A stretch of DNA of 64,000 nt from Granulicella arctica. Lineage in GTDB: Bacteria > Acidobacteriota > Terriglobia > Terriglobales > Acidobacteriaceae. Positions 1 through 9,473 of this stretch are shown here, piece by piece; position 1 is the stretch's first letter; every line of letters starts with the position of its first letter. A program made the position numbers and the translations under genes. Where the stretch lies: assembly GCF_025685605.1 (NCBI RefSeq), contig NZ_JAGTUT010000001.1, positions 4,650,001-4,714,000 of the forward strand, written 5' to 3'. The notes under the pieces are model-generated. The model was not told where the DNA came from and searched no databases. It saw nothing but the letters and a program-made list of their open reading frames with translations.

Positions 1-2900
1 TTACTTCGCAGAATGCTACGTCGAACTCCCCGCTGCCGAATGCGTTTCCTTCGGGCGAGTCGATCGCGGAGCTGCGTGTGGACGGCGTGCTGAATAATGC
101 GCAGTTCGGGCAGCCGGGTGAGGTGACGACAGTGTCGAAGTCGGGCACGAACAAGCTGCATGGCGGTGTGTTTTGGTATCACCAGAATGCGGCGTTCAAT
201 GCGACGCCGTTCGGTGCGGCAACGAAGCCGCGGCTTGTGGGTAATGACTTCGGGGCGAGCGTTGGCGGGCCGGTGACGATTCCGCATCTTTATCATGGGC
301 GCGATAAGACTTTCTTCTTTGGGACGTTTGAGGCGTTCCGGCTGCCACAGAGTACGCCGAACCAGTACATCGTTCCGAGCACGCTGATGAAGACGGGAAA
401 CTTCAACTACCTTCCGGCGAACTCCCTGAGGAATCCGTTTGCTCCGGGAACCTTCTATGCGAATAATCAGCTGCCGAACATCAATACGGCTTCGCAGAAG
501 TTTCTACAGTTCTTTCCTGATCCGAACCATGGCGATCCTACTGTGTTTCCGAATGGGGTGCCGAACTACTATGTGAACCAGGCGGCGGATCAGTCGTCGA
601 ACCAGTTCGATGTTCGTGGCGACCAGTACGTGGGCCAGAAGGCGCTGTTCTTTGCGCGGTATACGTGGAAGAACTACAACATCGGCCTGCCGGAGCCACT
701 GCTGGTGCCGAACAGCCAGGAGACGATTCAGGATCGCATCCTTGTGCTTTCGGCGAACTACAACATCACGCCGAAGCTGATTAATGAGTTTCGATTTGGC
801 TTTACGTTCGACAACACGGGCCAGACGAACGGCTTCAACGGGCCGGGGTTCGCGCAGTCGACGGGGCTGCAGGGGCTGACGAATCTCTTCTTCAACGGGG
901 TGCCGGAGCTGGACTTCAAGGCGCTCTCTTCGCTTAATGCGGATAGGCTTACGTCGATTACGAAGTCGCGGACGATCCAGTATCTCGACACGGTGAGCTG
1001 GCAGGTTCGGAGCCACATGATGAAGTTTGGTGTCGACTTCCGGCATGTCGAGGCTTTGACGCCGCTCGGATTCTTCGGGGCGGATAACTATGGGACGTTC
1101 GACTTTACGAGTGCGCAGTTTACGGGGCAGGAGTTCGCCGACTTCCTGGTAGGTACGCCGAACGTGACGGAGTATGACCAGGTTGCAGCGGATAACGATG
1201 GCAAGTCGCTGTACTCGAATGCGTTCTTTCAGGATGAGTGGCATGCGCGACAGAATCTGGTCGTGAGCTATGGTGTGCGGTATGAGTATCACCCGGCGTA
1301 CCACGATCCCTCGGGCAACATCGGGAATTTTGATCCATCGGTGGCCAAGTCGGGCCGGGTGGTGTATCCCGCTGGAGGCGAGGGTGTGCTGTCGCAGGCG
1401 TTTCTGAATAGCTTCAATGGGTGTGCGATCGGAACCTCAACGGGCGGATCGACGGTGAATGGTGCGGCATGTACGCCGGTGGTCTCGAACGCGCAGGCTG
1501 GCTTGCCGTCTGGCCTGCGTGAGGTGCCGACGAAGCGCTTCATGCCGCGATTTGGGGTGGCGTATCGGCCGTTCGGCAACGACCGGACTGTGTTGCGCGG
1601 CGGCTTTGGGATGTACGACATTACGCTGCTGGGGCGGAACTTCTACTCGCTGACGGGAACGCTACAGTCGTACACGGTGGCGTTCCCGAATGTGCAGACG
1701 GCGACCGGGCCTGCGTTTGCGTGGCCGGCGATTGGGGCTGGTTCGGGGATCAACAGCAACACGGCATCGTTCGGGCAGGCTTACTTTGGAACGGCGAACG
1801 ATATTCATTGGAAGGACCCGTACTCGGAGCAGTACTCGCTCTCGATTGATCGAGACCTGGGGCATTCGTTTGGGCTGCGCGTCTCATATATTGGCCTCGA
1901 GACGCATCAGCTGGTGTGGGCTCCTAACTTGAATGACCTGGCTTATTCTTCGACGACTTCGGCATATGTACAGCCATTGACGGCGCGGCCTTTCCCGAAC
2001 TGGGGACGCATCAACACCCGGTCAACTGGCGCGAATGCGAGCTACCACTCGGGGCAGGTCGAGTTCTCGCACCACATGAATCGCGGGCTTGAGTTCGACT
2101 CAACCTATACCTTTGCGAAGAACGTCTCGGACAACCAGGGGCCGAACAACACGGGCTTTGCACTGGAGAATGGTGGAGCGCGATCTTCGTATGCGGGTGA
2201 TCGATCGGTGGACTTTGGCAACGTGTATGGGACGCGTCGCAATCACTGGAGCTCGACGGTGCTGTACGATCTGCCGATCGGTCGCGGCAGGATGATTGGG
2301 TCGAATATGAGTAAGGTTGCGGACCTGCTGGTTGGAGGATGGCGGACGAGCAACATCTTCCTGATCCAGACGGGGCCGTTCCTCTCGGCTTACATACCGA
2401 GTGGCGAGGCTGACCCTTCGGGCACGGGGTCGGGGCTCAACGGCGGTCAGTTTGGCGACCTTGGGCATCGTGCACAGAAACCGGACAGGGTGGGTGCGAC
2501 GAAGCCTTCCAACCAGAGCCGGAGTAACTGGATCAACACGGCGTCCATTGTGTGTCCGGGTGCTCCGAACTGGACGCCGGGAACGAATTGCTACACCGGT
2601 GGCAATCCCGCACAGGCTGGGGCTACGCCGCCGATTGGACGATTTGGCAATGCGCAGATCGGGTCGATTGTCGGGCCGGGAACTGTAAACCTATCGTCGG
2701 GTGTATCGAAGGAGTTCGCGCTCATCGAGGGTGTGAAGTTCCGGGTGGAAGGCACGTTTACCAATGTACTGAACCATACGAACCTGAGTGATCCGGCGTT
2801 GGATATCACGACTGCCAACTTTGGCAAGATCACGCAGGCGCGTGGGTCTGACTTTGGTGGCAGCCGTACGGGGCAGGTATCGGCTCGGCTTGATTTCTAG
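1..2900 (+). CDS. Oar-like TonB-dependent outer-membrane receptor, C-terminal part (5' end outside window)
   Basis: The reading frame is open from base 3 with no start that fits the family, so the gene begins upstream of the window. The visible 966 or so residues show the end of the plug domain (VTTVSKSGTNKLHG, a motif shared by acidobacterial Oar-like proteins), then a long series of alternating strands ending in RLDF, a typical beta-barrel C-terminus with a terminal aromatic residue. The family sits in the outer membrane and is thought to import large oligosaccharides or other ligands using TonB energy; the ligand cannot be read from sequence. It lies 61 bases upstream of a GH92 mannosidase on the same strand, which suggests glycan uptake coupled to degradation, but this is inference. 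Confidence 0.9.
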   Translation, partial: TSQNATSNSPLPNAFPSGESIAELRVDGVLNNAQFGQPGEVTTVSKSGTNKLHGGVFWYHQNAAFNATPFGAATKPRLVGNDFGASVGGPVTIPHLYHGRDKTFFFGTFEAFRLPQSTPNQYIVPSTLMKTGNFNYLPANSLRNPFAPGTFYANNQLPNINTASQKFLQFFPDPNHGDPTVFPNGVPNYYVNQAADQSSNQFDVRGDQYVGQKALFFARYTWKNYNIGLPEPLLVPNSQETIQDRILVLSANYNITPKLINEFRFGFTFDNTGQTNGFNGPGFAQSTGLQGLTNLFFNGVPELDFKALSSLNADRLTSITKSRTIQYLDTVSWQVRSHMMKFGVDFRHVEALTPLGFFGADNYGTFDFTSAQFTGQEFADFLVGTPNVTEYDQVAADNDGKSLYSNAFFQDEWHARQNLVVSYGVRYEYHPAYHDPSGNIGNFDPSVAKSGRVVYPAGGEGVLSQAFLNSFNGCAIGTSTGGSTVNGAACTPVVSNAQAGLPSGLREVPTKRFMPRFGVAYRPFGNDRTVLRGGFGMYDITLLGRNFYSLTGTLQSYTVAFPNVQTATGPAFAWPAIGAGSGINSNTASFGQAYFGTANDIHWKDPYSEQYSLSIDRDLGHSFGLRVSYIGLETHQLVWAPNLNDLAYSSTTSAYVQPLTARPFPNWGRINTRSTGANASYHSGQVEFSHHMNRGLEFDSTYTFAKNVSDNQGPNNTGFALENGGARSSYAGDRSVDFGNVYGTRRNHWSSTVLYDLPIGRGRMIGSNMSKVADLLVGGWRTSNIFLIQTGPFLSAYIPSGEADPSGTGSGLNGGQFGDLGHRAQKPDRVGATKPSNQSRSNWINTASIVCPGAPNWTPGTNCYTGGNPAQAGATPPIGRFGNAQIGSIVGPGTVNLSSGVSKEFALIEGVKFRVEGTFTNVLNHTNLSDPALDITTANFGKITQARGSDFGGSRTGQVSARLDF

Positions 2901-2961
2901 AGCGTCAGCAGGAGCAGGCTTGTGCTGGTTGCGAGCCTGCTCGATGCCGTAGTCTACAGGC

Positions 2962-5388
2962 ATGAATGTACGAGCCACCTCCGTGTTTTCCCGCCTGCTG
3001 GTTGGCGGACTAATGATTGGCACTGTCGCCTTTGCAGCAGCTCTAAGCGATGCCCAGGATCGAGCTGCGCTGGTCAACCCGCTGATTGGGACTGCCAACG
3101 GCGGGAACGTGTTTCCCGGCGCGACGATGCCGTTCGGCATGGTGCAGTTCAGCCCTGAGGCGACGCCTGTCAATGCGAAGCGGATGATCGCCGCGCCGGG
3201 TGGCTACGAGTTTCGCGCAGACAAGATTCGCGGGTTCAGCCTGACGAACGTTGAGGGCTGGGGGTGTGCGGGAGGATCGGGCGACGTGCCGCTTATGCCC
3301 GTGACAGAAGCGATTGGGCCTTCGCCTTCGAGCGACTTCAGACATAACTACGCTGCTGGGTTTACCCATACCGATGAGAAAGCGGAGCCGGGATCGTATC
3401 GGGTAACACTGGCGAATGGCGTCGAGGTTTCGCTGGCTGCAGCTACGCGGATGGGTGTTGCGACCTTCCGCTTTCCGGAGGGGAAGCCGGCGCGATTGCT
3501 GGTGAGGACGTCAGACTCCGAGGTGGGGTCGACGGCGGCGGAGAGCCGGGTTGATGCGGCTTCGGGAACGATTACAGGGTCGGTAACGAGCGGGAACTTC
3601 TGTGGCTACCTGGGGACGGAAGATCGACGGCCGTACTACACGCTGCACTTCGTGGCGCGATTTGACCGACCGATGACGGAGACGGGTGCTTGGACGGATG
3701 AGAAGGTGACGCCTGGGGCGACGGCGGCAACGGGTGGAACAGGATTTGGGCCTAAGGGTTTTCCGGAGGCTGGGCACGGGTCTGGGGTGTGGGCTGGCTT
3801 CGGAACGGGTGGAGAGGTGCGAGTGCGGATTGGCATCTCGTATGTGAGCGAGGCGAATGCGCGGGCAAATCTTGATGCCGAGAGCATCGCAGGGGTTCGC
3901 TATGAGGAGGTTTCCGCGAGGGCACGGGCTGCGTGGAACAAGCGACTCAACCAGATCGAGATCGAAGGTGGAACGGACGAGCAGCGAACGGTCTTTACGA
4001 CCGCACTTTACCACTCATTGATGACACCGACGACCTATAGCGATGCCAACGGCGAGTACACCGGCATGGACGCGAAGGTTCATCGGGTTGGCAGCGGGCA
4101 GGCGGTGCAGTATGCCAACTTCTCGGGATGGGATGTGTACCGGTCACAGTTTCAATTGCTGACGTGGCTCGATCCGAAGCAGGGAAGCGACGTGGCCCAG
4201 AGCCTCTATAACCAGTCGGAGCAGGATGGTGGCAGATGGGATCGGTGGACGCATCTTGGTGGCGCTACGCATGTGATGAACGGTGATCCGGCGGCAGCGG
4301 CGGTTGCGGATATCTTGGCGTTTGGCGGGCGGCAGTTCGATGTAAAGGCGGCTTTGGCCTCGCTGGTGCGCGCGGCGGATGTGCCTACGAAGGAAGACCT
4401 GAGCCATGATGGGTGTCCCGTGGAGTGCGTTGGTCAGAGGCCGGGGCTGGACCAGTGGTTGAAGCTGCACTACATTCCTGTTGGTGCTCCGGCGTGGGGG
4501 CCGGCGGCGGATACGTTGGAGGATGTTTCGGCGGAGTTTGGGATCTCGGCGCTTGCCGGTCACCTGGGTGATGAGGCGGTGAGGAGCAGGTTTGCGGAGC
4601 GGGCACAGTACTGGAAGAACATCTGGAATCCCAAGGCTGCACCGGATGGCGGGTACTTTATGAATCGCAATGCGGATGGGAGTTGGCCGCTGGTGCAGGA
4701 TGATGACGATAAGGCTGCGAAGGCGTTTACCCCCGCTACCGAGGATGGGTTTGTGGAGGGTAGCGCGGCGCAGTATGTGTGGATGGTTCCGTTCAACGTT
4801 GCCGGGTTGTTCGAGCAGATGGGTGGGCGGGATAAGGCGGTTGCGAGGCTCGATCGTTTTTTCTATGACGAAAAGGGTGCGCCGGCGGTGACGAAGTCGG
4901 GACCGCTGCATGCGGAGCTGGACAATGAGCCGTCCATTGAAACGCCTTGGCTTTACGACTTTGCCGGGCAGCCCTGGAAGACACAGCAACTGGTGCGGCA
5001 GGTGCTGAACACGATCTGGAAGAATGAACCGAAGGGTGTTCCGGGTAATGACGATCTTGGCGAGATGTCGTCGTGGGATGTGTTTGCGTCGATGGGGCTG
5101 TATCCGGAGATTCCGGGCAGGGCGGAGTTTGTGTTGGCTAGTCCGCTCTTCTCGAAGGTGACGGTTCACCGGGCTGGCGGGGATGTGCGGATTGTGGCGA
5201 AGGCGGCTGGAACGGATCATCCCTACGTACATGGCTTTAAGGTGAATGGCAAGTCGAGTTCGAAGACGTGGCTGCCGGAGAGCTTTGCGTTGAAGGGCGG
5301 GACGCTGGAATTTGACCTTGGTGATGCGCCCGATAAGACGTGGGGCGTGAAGAAGGGCGATGAGCCGCCGTCGTTTGGCGCGCAGTAG
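2962..5388 (+). CDS. GH92 family alpha-mannosidase, secreted
   Basis: The 808-residue protein has an N-terminal signal peptide (hydrophobic stretch at about residues 11-30) followed directly by VNPLIGT, the characteristic start of GH92 enzymes. Other family hallmarks are DNEPSIETPWLYDFAGQPWK (around residue 655) and GNDDLGEMSSWDVFASMGLYP (around 695), which carry catalytic-site and calcium-site residues in this family. GH92 members are calcium-dependent exo-alpha-mannosidases acting on N-glycan or yeast mannan branches, usually alpha-1,2 linked; exact linkage is not predictable here. The preceding receptor gene is on the same strand and the next gene converges on it with only three bases between stops. 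Confidence 0.93.
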   Translation: MNVRATSVFSRLLVGGLMIGTVAFAAALSDAQDRAALVNPLIGTANGGNVFPGATMPFGMVQFSPEATPVNAKRMIAAPGGYEFRADKIRGFSLTNVEGWGCAGGSGDVPLMPVTEAIGPSPSSDFRHNYAAGFTHTDEKAEPGSYRVTLANGVEVSLAAATRMGVATFRFPEGKPARLLVRTSDSEVGSTAAESRVDAASGTITGSVTSGNFCGYLGTEDRRPYYTLHFVARFDRPMTETGAWTDEKVTPGATAATGGTGFGPKGFPEAGHGSGVWAGFGTGGEVRVRIGISYVSEANARANLDAESIAGVRYEEVSARARAAWNKRLNQIEIEGGTDEQRTVFTTALYHSLMTPTTYSDANGEYTGMDAKVHRVGSGQAVQYANFSGWDVYRSQFQLLTWLDPKQGSDVAQSLYNQSEQDGGRWDRWTHLGGATHVMNGDPAAAAVADILAFGGRQFDVKAALASLVRAADVPTKEDLSHDGCPVECVGQRPGLDQWLKLHYIPVGAPAWGPAADTLEDVSAEFGISALAGHLGDEAVRSRFAERAQYWKNIWNPKAAPDGGYFMNRNADGSWPLVQDDDDKAAKAFTPATEDGFVEGSAAQYVWMVPFNVAGLFEQMGGRDKAVARLDRFFYDEKGAPAVTKSGPLHAELDNEPSIETPWLYDFAGQPWKTQQLVRQVLNTIWKNEPKGVPGNDDLGEMSSWDVFASMGLYPEIPGRAEFVLASPLFSKVTVHRAGGDVRIVAKAAGTDHPYVHGFKVNGKSSSKTWLPESFALKGGTLEFDLGDAPDKTWGVKKGDEPPSFGAQ

Positions 5389-5391
5389 AGG

Positions 5392-6534
5392 TCAGGCCCA
5401 GTAGAGGATGCGGGCTGTGGGCAGGAGGGTGGCGATGGTCTGCTCGAAGAAAGAGCGCATCTCGCCCATGGAGTCCTTTGGGTAGACGAACTTGAAGCCG
5501 CCGAACTTGGTGCGCTTCTGGGTGCGGGCCTCTTCGCGGAGGTCGAGGCTGGTCTTGGGGTACCAGCCGATGAGGACTTCCTTCGAGCCGGGCGTGAAGC
5601 GGTGGGTGATGAGCTCTACGGTGAGGTCGAGGGCGGCTACTCCTTCGACGGCTTTAGCGACGGCGGTCAGGAGTTCGGTGTACTGGGATTGCCAGTTCTC
5701 TACGGGCATGATTGGGGCAATGGTGAGACCGATGGGGTAGCCTGCGAGGGCCATGCGCCGCAAAGCTCCGAGGCGTTGGGCGATGCTTGCGGTTCCGCCC
5801 TCGAAGTCGCGGGTGACGCTGGCGGCGTTGATGGAGAAGCGAACGCGGGTGTGGCCGCGATGCTCGAGGGCGAGCAGAGGGCTGACGGCTGCGAACTTGG
5901 TGGTCCAGCGTAGTTGGACGGCGTCGTCCCACTGACCGAAGAAGCGGATCGACTCGGCGAGCGCGCCAGTGAGGTGCTCGATGCCGAGGGGATCGGTGTA
6001 GCAGGAGGCCTCGAAGGTGGTGCCTTCGTGGGCGCGAAACTCGGAGCGCGAGGTGACCTGGCCTGCGCCCGCGTAGGATCGGAGGCCTTCGAGGATCTCG
6101 GGCAGGTTGGCGTAGGCGCGGGTGACAGGTGGGCCGCTGAGCGATCCGGCGAGATAGCAGTACTGGCAGTGCGCCGGGCAGCCCTGGGCGATGTGGAACT
6201 GCCAGTCGGCGGATGGTGGGATGGGCTGGAGCTTGCGCTGGCCGGGAGGCGATACGACGATGGCGAAGGTGGTCTTGGCCAGGGCGTAGCTCTTGCTTTC
6301 GCTCTCTGCCTTGAAGCCGGTGAGCCGATTGTTGGGGAGGCGGATGACCTCTGCGCCGTGTGAGGCGGCACGGTCGAGCATGGCACGGCCGTAGGGGAGG
6401 GAGAGGGCGTCGGGGGTGATGAGGACGCGGCGGGGTCGCCAGAGTCTGCCGTCTGTTTCGATCGGGCCGATTTCAGCTTGCGCCGTGTCTAGTTCGCAGG
6501 AGGAACTTGCGGTTGCCATGGGAATAAGAGGCAT
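5392..6534 (-). CDS. Spore photoproduct lyase-like radical SAM protein (SplB family)
   Basis: This 380-residue protein has a radical-SAM cluster motif C119-x3-C123-x2-C126 (GCPAHCQYCY), the spacing used by spore photoproduct lyase. Around residue 175-190 it reads EASCYTDPLGIEHLTG, closely matching the SplB segment that holds the thiyl-radical cysteine (here Cys178). SplB reverses the spore photoproduct thymine dimer in DNA using S-adenosylmethionine and a 4Fe-4S cluster. Acidobacteria are not known to form spores, so the substrate is uncertain; it may be a DNA photolesion repair enzyme or a divergent family member. It is monocistronic and convergent with the GH92 gene. A start five codons later (6519) is possible but has no better ribosome-binding site. 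Confidence 0.85.
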   Translation of the reverse strand: MPLIPMATASSSCELDTAQAEIGPIETDGRLWRPRRVLITPDALSLPYGRAMLDRAASHGAEVIRLPNNRLTGFKAESESKSYALAKTTFAIVVSPPGQRKLQPIPPSADWQFHIAQGCPAHCQYCYLAGSLSGPPVTRAYANLPEILEGLRSYAGAGQVTSRSEFRAHEGTTFEASCYTDPLGIEHLTGALAESIRFFGQWDDAVQLRWTTKFAAVSPLLALEHRGHTRVRFSINAASVTRDFEGGTASIAQRLGALRRMALAGYPIGLTIAPIMPVENWQSQYTELLTAVAKAVEGVAALDLTVELITHRFTPGSKEVLIGWYPKTSLDLREEARTQKRTKFGGFKFVYPKDSMGEMRSFFEQTIATLLPTARILYWA

Positions 6535-6734
6535 CTGCCTGCTGTCAGGATGCGTGAGGAAGGTCGAAGTGATTGAGTTTGTGAAAGAGGCTCGAAATCT
6601 CGGTGACGGGGCAAATTTACTACATTGTCTCGGTGGTGCTACGCTGCTTGTGGCTATTCTTCTGTCATTCTCGATCGACGGTGGAAAACGCTTACTAGAG
6701 TTTTGTTGGATGTCTTGCCCGATGGAGTTACTGC

Positions 6735-8573
6735 ATGCAGAAGACCTCTCGTCGCGCCTTTGTTAGAGGAAGTGCTGCTCTTGCTGCGGCCACAGCCGTT
6801 CTACGCGATGCCCATGCGTTCCAGGCAGCCGGGGTGATGGCGAAGCCCTCGACGCCTCTGATGCAGTTTGACTATAAGGATGTCCGGCTTCTTGATGGTC
6901 CGATGCTTATCCAGTTCCAGCATAATCATCAGCTCTTTCTGAATTTGAATGAGGACAGCCTGCTGAAGCCGTTTCGTCAGCTTTCGGGGCTTCCCGCACC
7001 GGGGGAGGACATGGGCGGCTGGTACTCGCCGTCGCCACTGTTCGATCCGCCGAAGAATATGACGGGCTACATACCCGGGCATACGTTTGGGCAGTATGTC
7101 TCCGGGCTTTCGCGGGCGTATGCCGCCACGGGTGATAAGGCTACGCAGGCTAAGGTGCAGCGATTGGTAGCGGGTTTTTCGCCGACGATCAGTGAGAAGT
7201 TTTATAGCGATTACTGTATTCCGGCGTACACATTCGACAAAACGAACGTCGGCTTGATCGATGCTCACGAGTTTGCGGGTGATCCGCAGGCGCTTGCTGT
7301 GCTTAACCGGGCCACGGATGCAGTGCTGCCGTTCCTTCCTCCGAAGGCGCTGAACCGTGAGGAGATGATGGCTCGCCCGCACAAGAACGTCTCGTTTACG
7401 TGGGACGAGAGCTATACGCTGCCGGAGAACTTCTACCTGGCCTACCAGCGCGGGGCGGGGGCGCGGTATCGCCAGCTTGCTCAGAGGTTTTTAGAAGATG
7501 ACACCTACTTTGGACCGCTCTCCGAGAACCGGAATGTGCTGCCGGGGCAGCATGCTTACAGCCATGTGAACGCGCTGTGCTCGGCCATGCAGGCGTATCT
7601 AACGGATGGCAGCGACAAGCATCTTCGTGCTGCCCGCAATGGATTCAGCTTTGTGCAGGCACAGAGCTACGCGACGGGAGGGTGGGGTCCCGATGAGGGC
7701 TTCCGCAAGCCGGATACGGATGAGCTTGCTGCTTCGCTTGGGAAGACACACAACTCCTTTGAGACGCCGTGCGGGGCTTATGGTCACTTCAAGATCACGC
7801 GGTACCTGATGCGCGTCACAGGCGATTCGCGCTATGGCGACTCCATGGAGACGGTGCTGTACAACACCATTCTGGGAGCAAGACCAATTCGCACGGACGG
7901 TGTGAGTTTCTACTACTCGGACTTTGGCCAGGATGCGAAGAAAGTCGACTATGAGCAGAAGTGGCCATGCTGCTCCGGTACGTTTCCGCAGCTTACGGCG
8001 GACTACGGCATCAGCTCCTACCTGCGGAGCGCGAAGGGGATTAACGTCAATCTCTATGTGCCTTCGAAGATTATCTGGCAGCAGGGTGGCGCGCGTGTCT
8101 CGCTGACGCAGCATACGCAGTACCCGGCGAACGGGGAGACGAGCATGCAGCTTTCCGTGTCGAAGCCGGAGCGGTTTACGATTGCGCTTCGGATTCCGGC
8201 CTGGGCGGGTAGCGGGACGAGGGTTGTGGTCAACGGCAAGGCCGCGGACGTGCAACTGACGCCGGGAACGTGGGCCAGCATCGACCGTACCTGGAAGGAG
8301 GGTGATCGCGTGGAGCTTTCCCTCGATATGCCGCTGCGGCTGTCACCGCTCGATGCGCGTCACCCGCAGCTTGTGGCGCTGCTGTATGGTCCGGTGGCGC
8401 TGTTTGCGATCGAGCCTGGCTCTCGGGCTATGACGCAGAAGCAGCTTCTCGCGGCACAGCGGGTAGGATCTTCTCCTGCTTGGGAGGTGGCGACGGATGG
8501 AGAGAAGGTCCGCATGCTGCCTTACCCCGAGATCAAGGATGAGAGTTACCGGCTCTATCAGCAGACGACCTGA
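6735..8573 (+). CDS. GH127-like beta-L-arabinofuranosidase (DUF1680), Tat-exported
   Basis: The N-terminus reads TSRRAFVRGSAAL, a twin-arginine signal (SRRxF-type), so the folded 612-residue protein is probably exported to the periplasm. The rest matches the DUF1680/GH127 (alpha/alpha)6 barrel family: LLDGPM near residue 55, GYIPGHTFGQYVSG, HNSFETPCGAYGHF with Glu343 and Cys346, and WPCCSGTFPQ with Cys412-Cys413. In the characterised Bifidobacterium enzyme a zinc-bound cysteine of such a pair is the nucleophile. Characterised members remove beta-L-arabinofuranose from plant hydroxyproline-rich glycans or pectin. It stands alone with about 200 bases of leader, in a neighbourhood with GH92 and TonB receptors. 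No dedicated regulator is adjacent apart from the downstream Crp/Fnr protein. Confidence 0.88.
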   Translation: MQKTSRRAFVRGSAALAAATAVLRDAHAFQAAGVMAKPSTPLMQFDYKDVRLLDGPMLIQFQHNHQLFLNLNEDSLLKPFRQLSGLPAPGEDMGGWYSPSPLFDPPKNMTGYIPGHTFGQYVSGLSRAYAATGDKATQAKVQRLVAGFSPTISEKFYSDYCIPAYTFDKTNVGLIDAHEFAGDPQALAVLNRATDAVLPFLPPKALNREEMMARPHKNVSFTWDESYTLPENFYLAYQRGAGARYRQLAQRFLEDDTYFGPLSENRNVLPGQHAYSHVNALCSAMQAYLTDGSDKHLRAARNGFSFVQAQSYATGGWGPDEGFRKPDTDELAASLGKTHNSFETPCGAYGHFKITRYLMRVTGDSRYGDSMETVLYNTILGARPIRTDGVSFYYSDFGQDAKKVDYEQKWPCCSGTFPQLTADYGISSYLRSAKGINVNLYVPSKIIWQQGGARVSLTQHTQYPANGETSMQLSVSKPERFTIALRIPAWAGSGTRVVVNGKAADVQLTPGTWASIDRTWKEGDRVELSLDMPLRLSPLDARHPQLVALLYGPVALFAIEPGSRAMTQKQLLAAQRVGSSPAWEVATDGEKVRMLPYPEIKDESYRLYQQTT

Positions 8574-8710
8574 CGGGTGGTTTTCTACGAGCGAGATCAA
8601 TGCACAAGCGGATCTATGACACAGGCGTATAGTCGGGTTGGGAGTTGCATCCAGCCTACTTCCATCTAATCAGAGACGTGACCCGCTGCCGTTTTCCTGT
8701 AGACGGCGGT

Positions 8711-8732
8711 CCTTTGCGAACTGAAGCAAAGG
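8711..8732 (+). promoter_or_regulatory. Hairpin overlapping the ribosome-binding site of the Crp/Fnr gene
   Basis: CCTTTGC (8711-8717) is complementary to GCAAAGG (8726-8732) with an eight-base loop. The right arm contains most of the Shine-Dalgarno sequence AAAGGAG (8728-8734) that serves the ATG at 8740. Folding would hide the ribosome-binding site; a regulatory role is inference only. Confidence 0.4.
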
Positions 8733-8739
8733 AGAGTCT

Positions 8740-9447
8740 ATGTCTACTCCCGTAGCAAATCTGTTTTTATCGAGCCTGTCCGCACCGAGCCGTGAGCTGC
8801 TGCTGGCACATTCGACGGCAGTGCACCTTCCGCTGCGAACGGTGCTCTACGAGCCGGAGGTGACTCCGCCTCATGCATACTTTATGACCTCAGGCATCGC
8901 CTCGGTCGTGGCTTCGATGGTCGAGGGCGGGACGGCGGAGGTAGGCGTCATCGGCCATGAGGGCGTTGTGGGGAGCCTGCATCTGCTTGGTCCGGCGAAG
9001 GTTCCGACGCGCTGCTTTATGCAGCTTGAAGGGAGTGCACTGCGCATTCCATTTACGGAGCTGCAGAAGGCTTACCGGTCGACTGGCGAGATTCGCGATC
9101 GCATCCTTGAGTTTGTTCAAGAGCAGGCGCTCAGCTTGAGCCAGGTCGCGGCATGTCATCGGCTTCACGACGCGGAAGAGCGGCTTGCTCGATGGCTGCT
9201 GATGGTGCAGGATCGAACTCAATCCAATGTACTCAACCTTACGCAGGAGTTCCTGGCGGAGATGCTTGGAGCGCAGCGAACGACGGTCACCATGGTCGCG
9301 GGTGCGCTGCAACGTAGTGGGCTGATCGAATACCAGCGCGGCCACGTGAAAATCCTGAACAGGGAGAGCCTGGAAGCTGCTGCGTGCGACTGCTACCAGG
9401 TGACGAAGAGTCTCTTTCTCAATCTCTATAAACAGGATCTTCCGTAG
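8740..9447 (+). CDS. Crp/Fnr family transcriptional regulator
   Basis: The 235-residue protein has an N-terminal cyclic-nucleotide-binding-like beta roll (FMTSGIASVVASMVEGGTAEVGVIGHEGVVG at about 48-80) and a C-terminal winged helix (LTQEFLAEMLGAQRTTVTMVAGALQRSGLIEYQRGHVKI, about 165-205). The cNMP-contact signature (RxE-type arginine in the phosphate-binding cassette) is not obvious, and there is no N-terminal cysteine cluster as in Fnr, so the ligand is unknown; this subgroup is common in soil bacteria with several copies per genome. The start is fixed by AAAGGAG six bases upstream. It is monocistronic and convergent with the following gene. Confidence 0.9.
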   Translation: MSTPVANLFLSSLSAPSRELLLAHSTAVHLPLRTVLYEPEVTPPHAYFMTSGIASVVASMVEGGTAEVGVIGHEGVVGSLHLLGPAKVPTRCFMQLEGSALRIPFTELQKAYRSTGEIRDRILEFVQEQALSLSQVAACHRLHDAEERLARWLLMVQDRTQSNVLNLTQEFLAEMLGAQRTTVTMVAGALQRSGLIEYQRGHVKILNRESLEAAACDCYQVTKSLFLNLYKQDLP

Positions 9448-9473
9448 AAGGTGCATGCCGTCGCTGACTTCAA

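Noticed and set aside
4144..5232. Minus-strand 362-codon frame over the GH92 gene
   Set aside because: Arg-, His- and Pro-rich composition typical of an antisense shadow; the plus strand has an unmistakable GH92 protein.
6681..6700. LacI-type operator candidate before the GH127 gene (gtggaaaacgcttactag)
   Set aside because: Only about half of the paired positions are symmetric, and no LacI gene is nearby.
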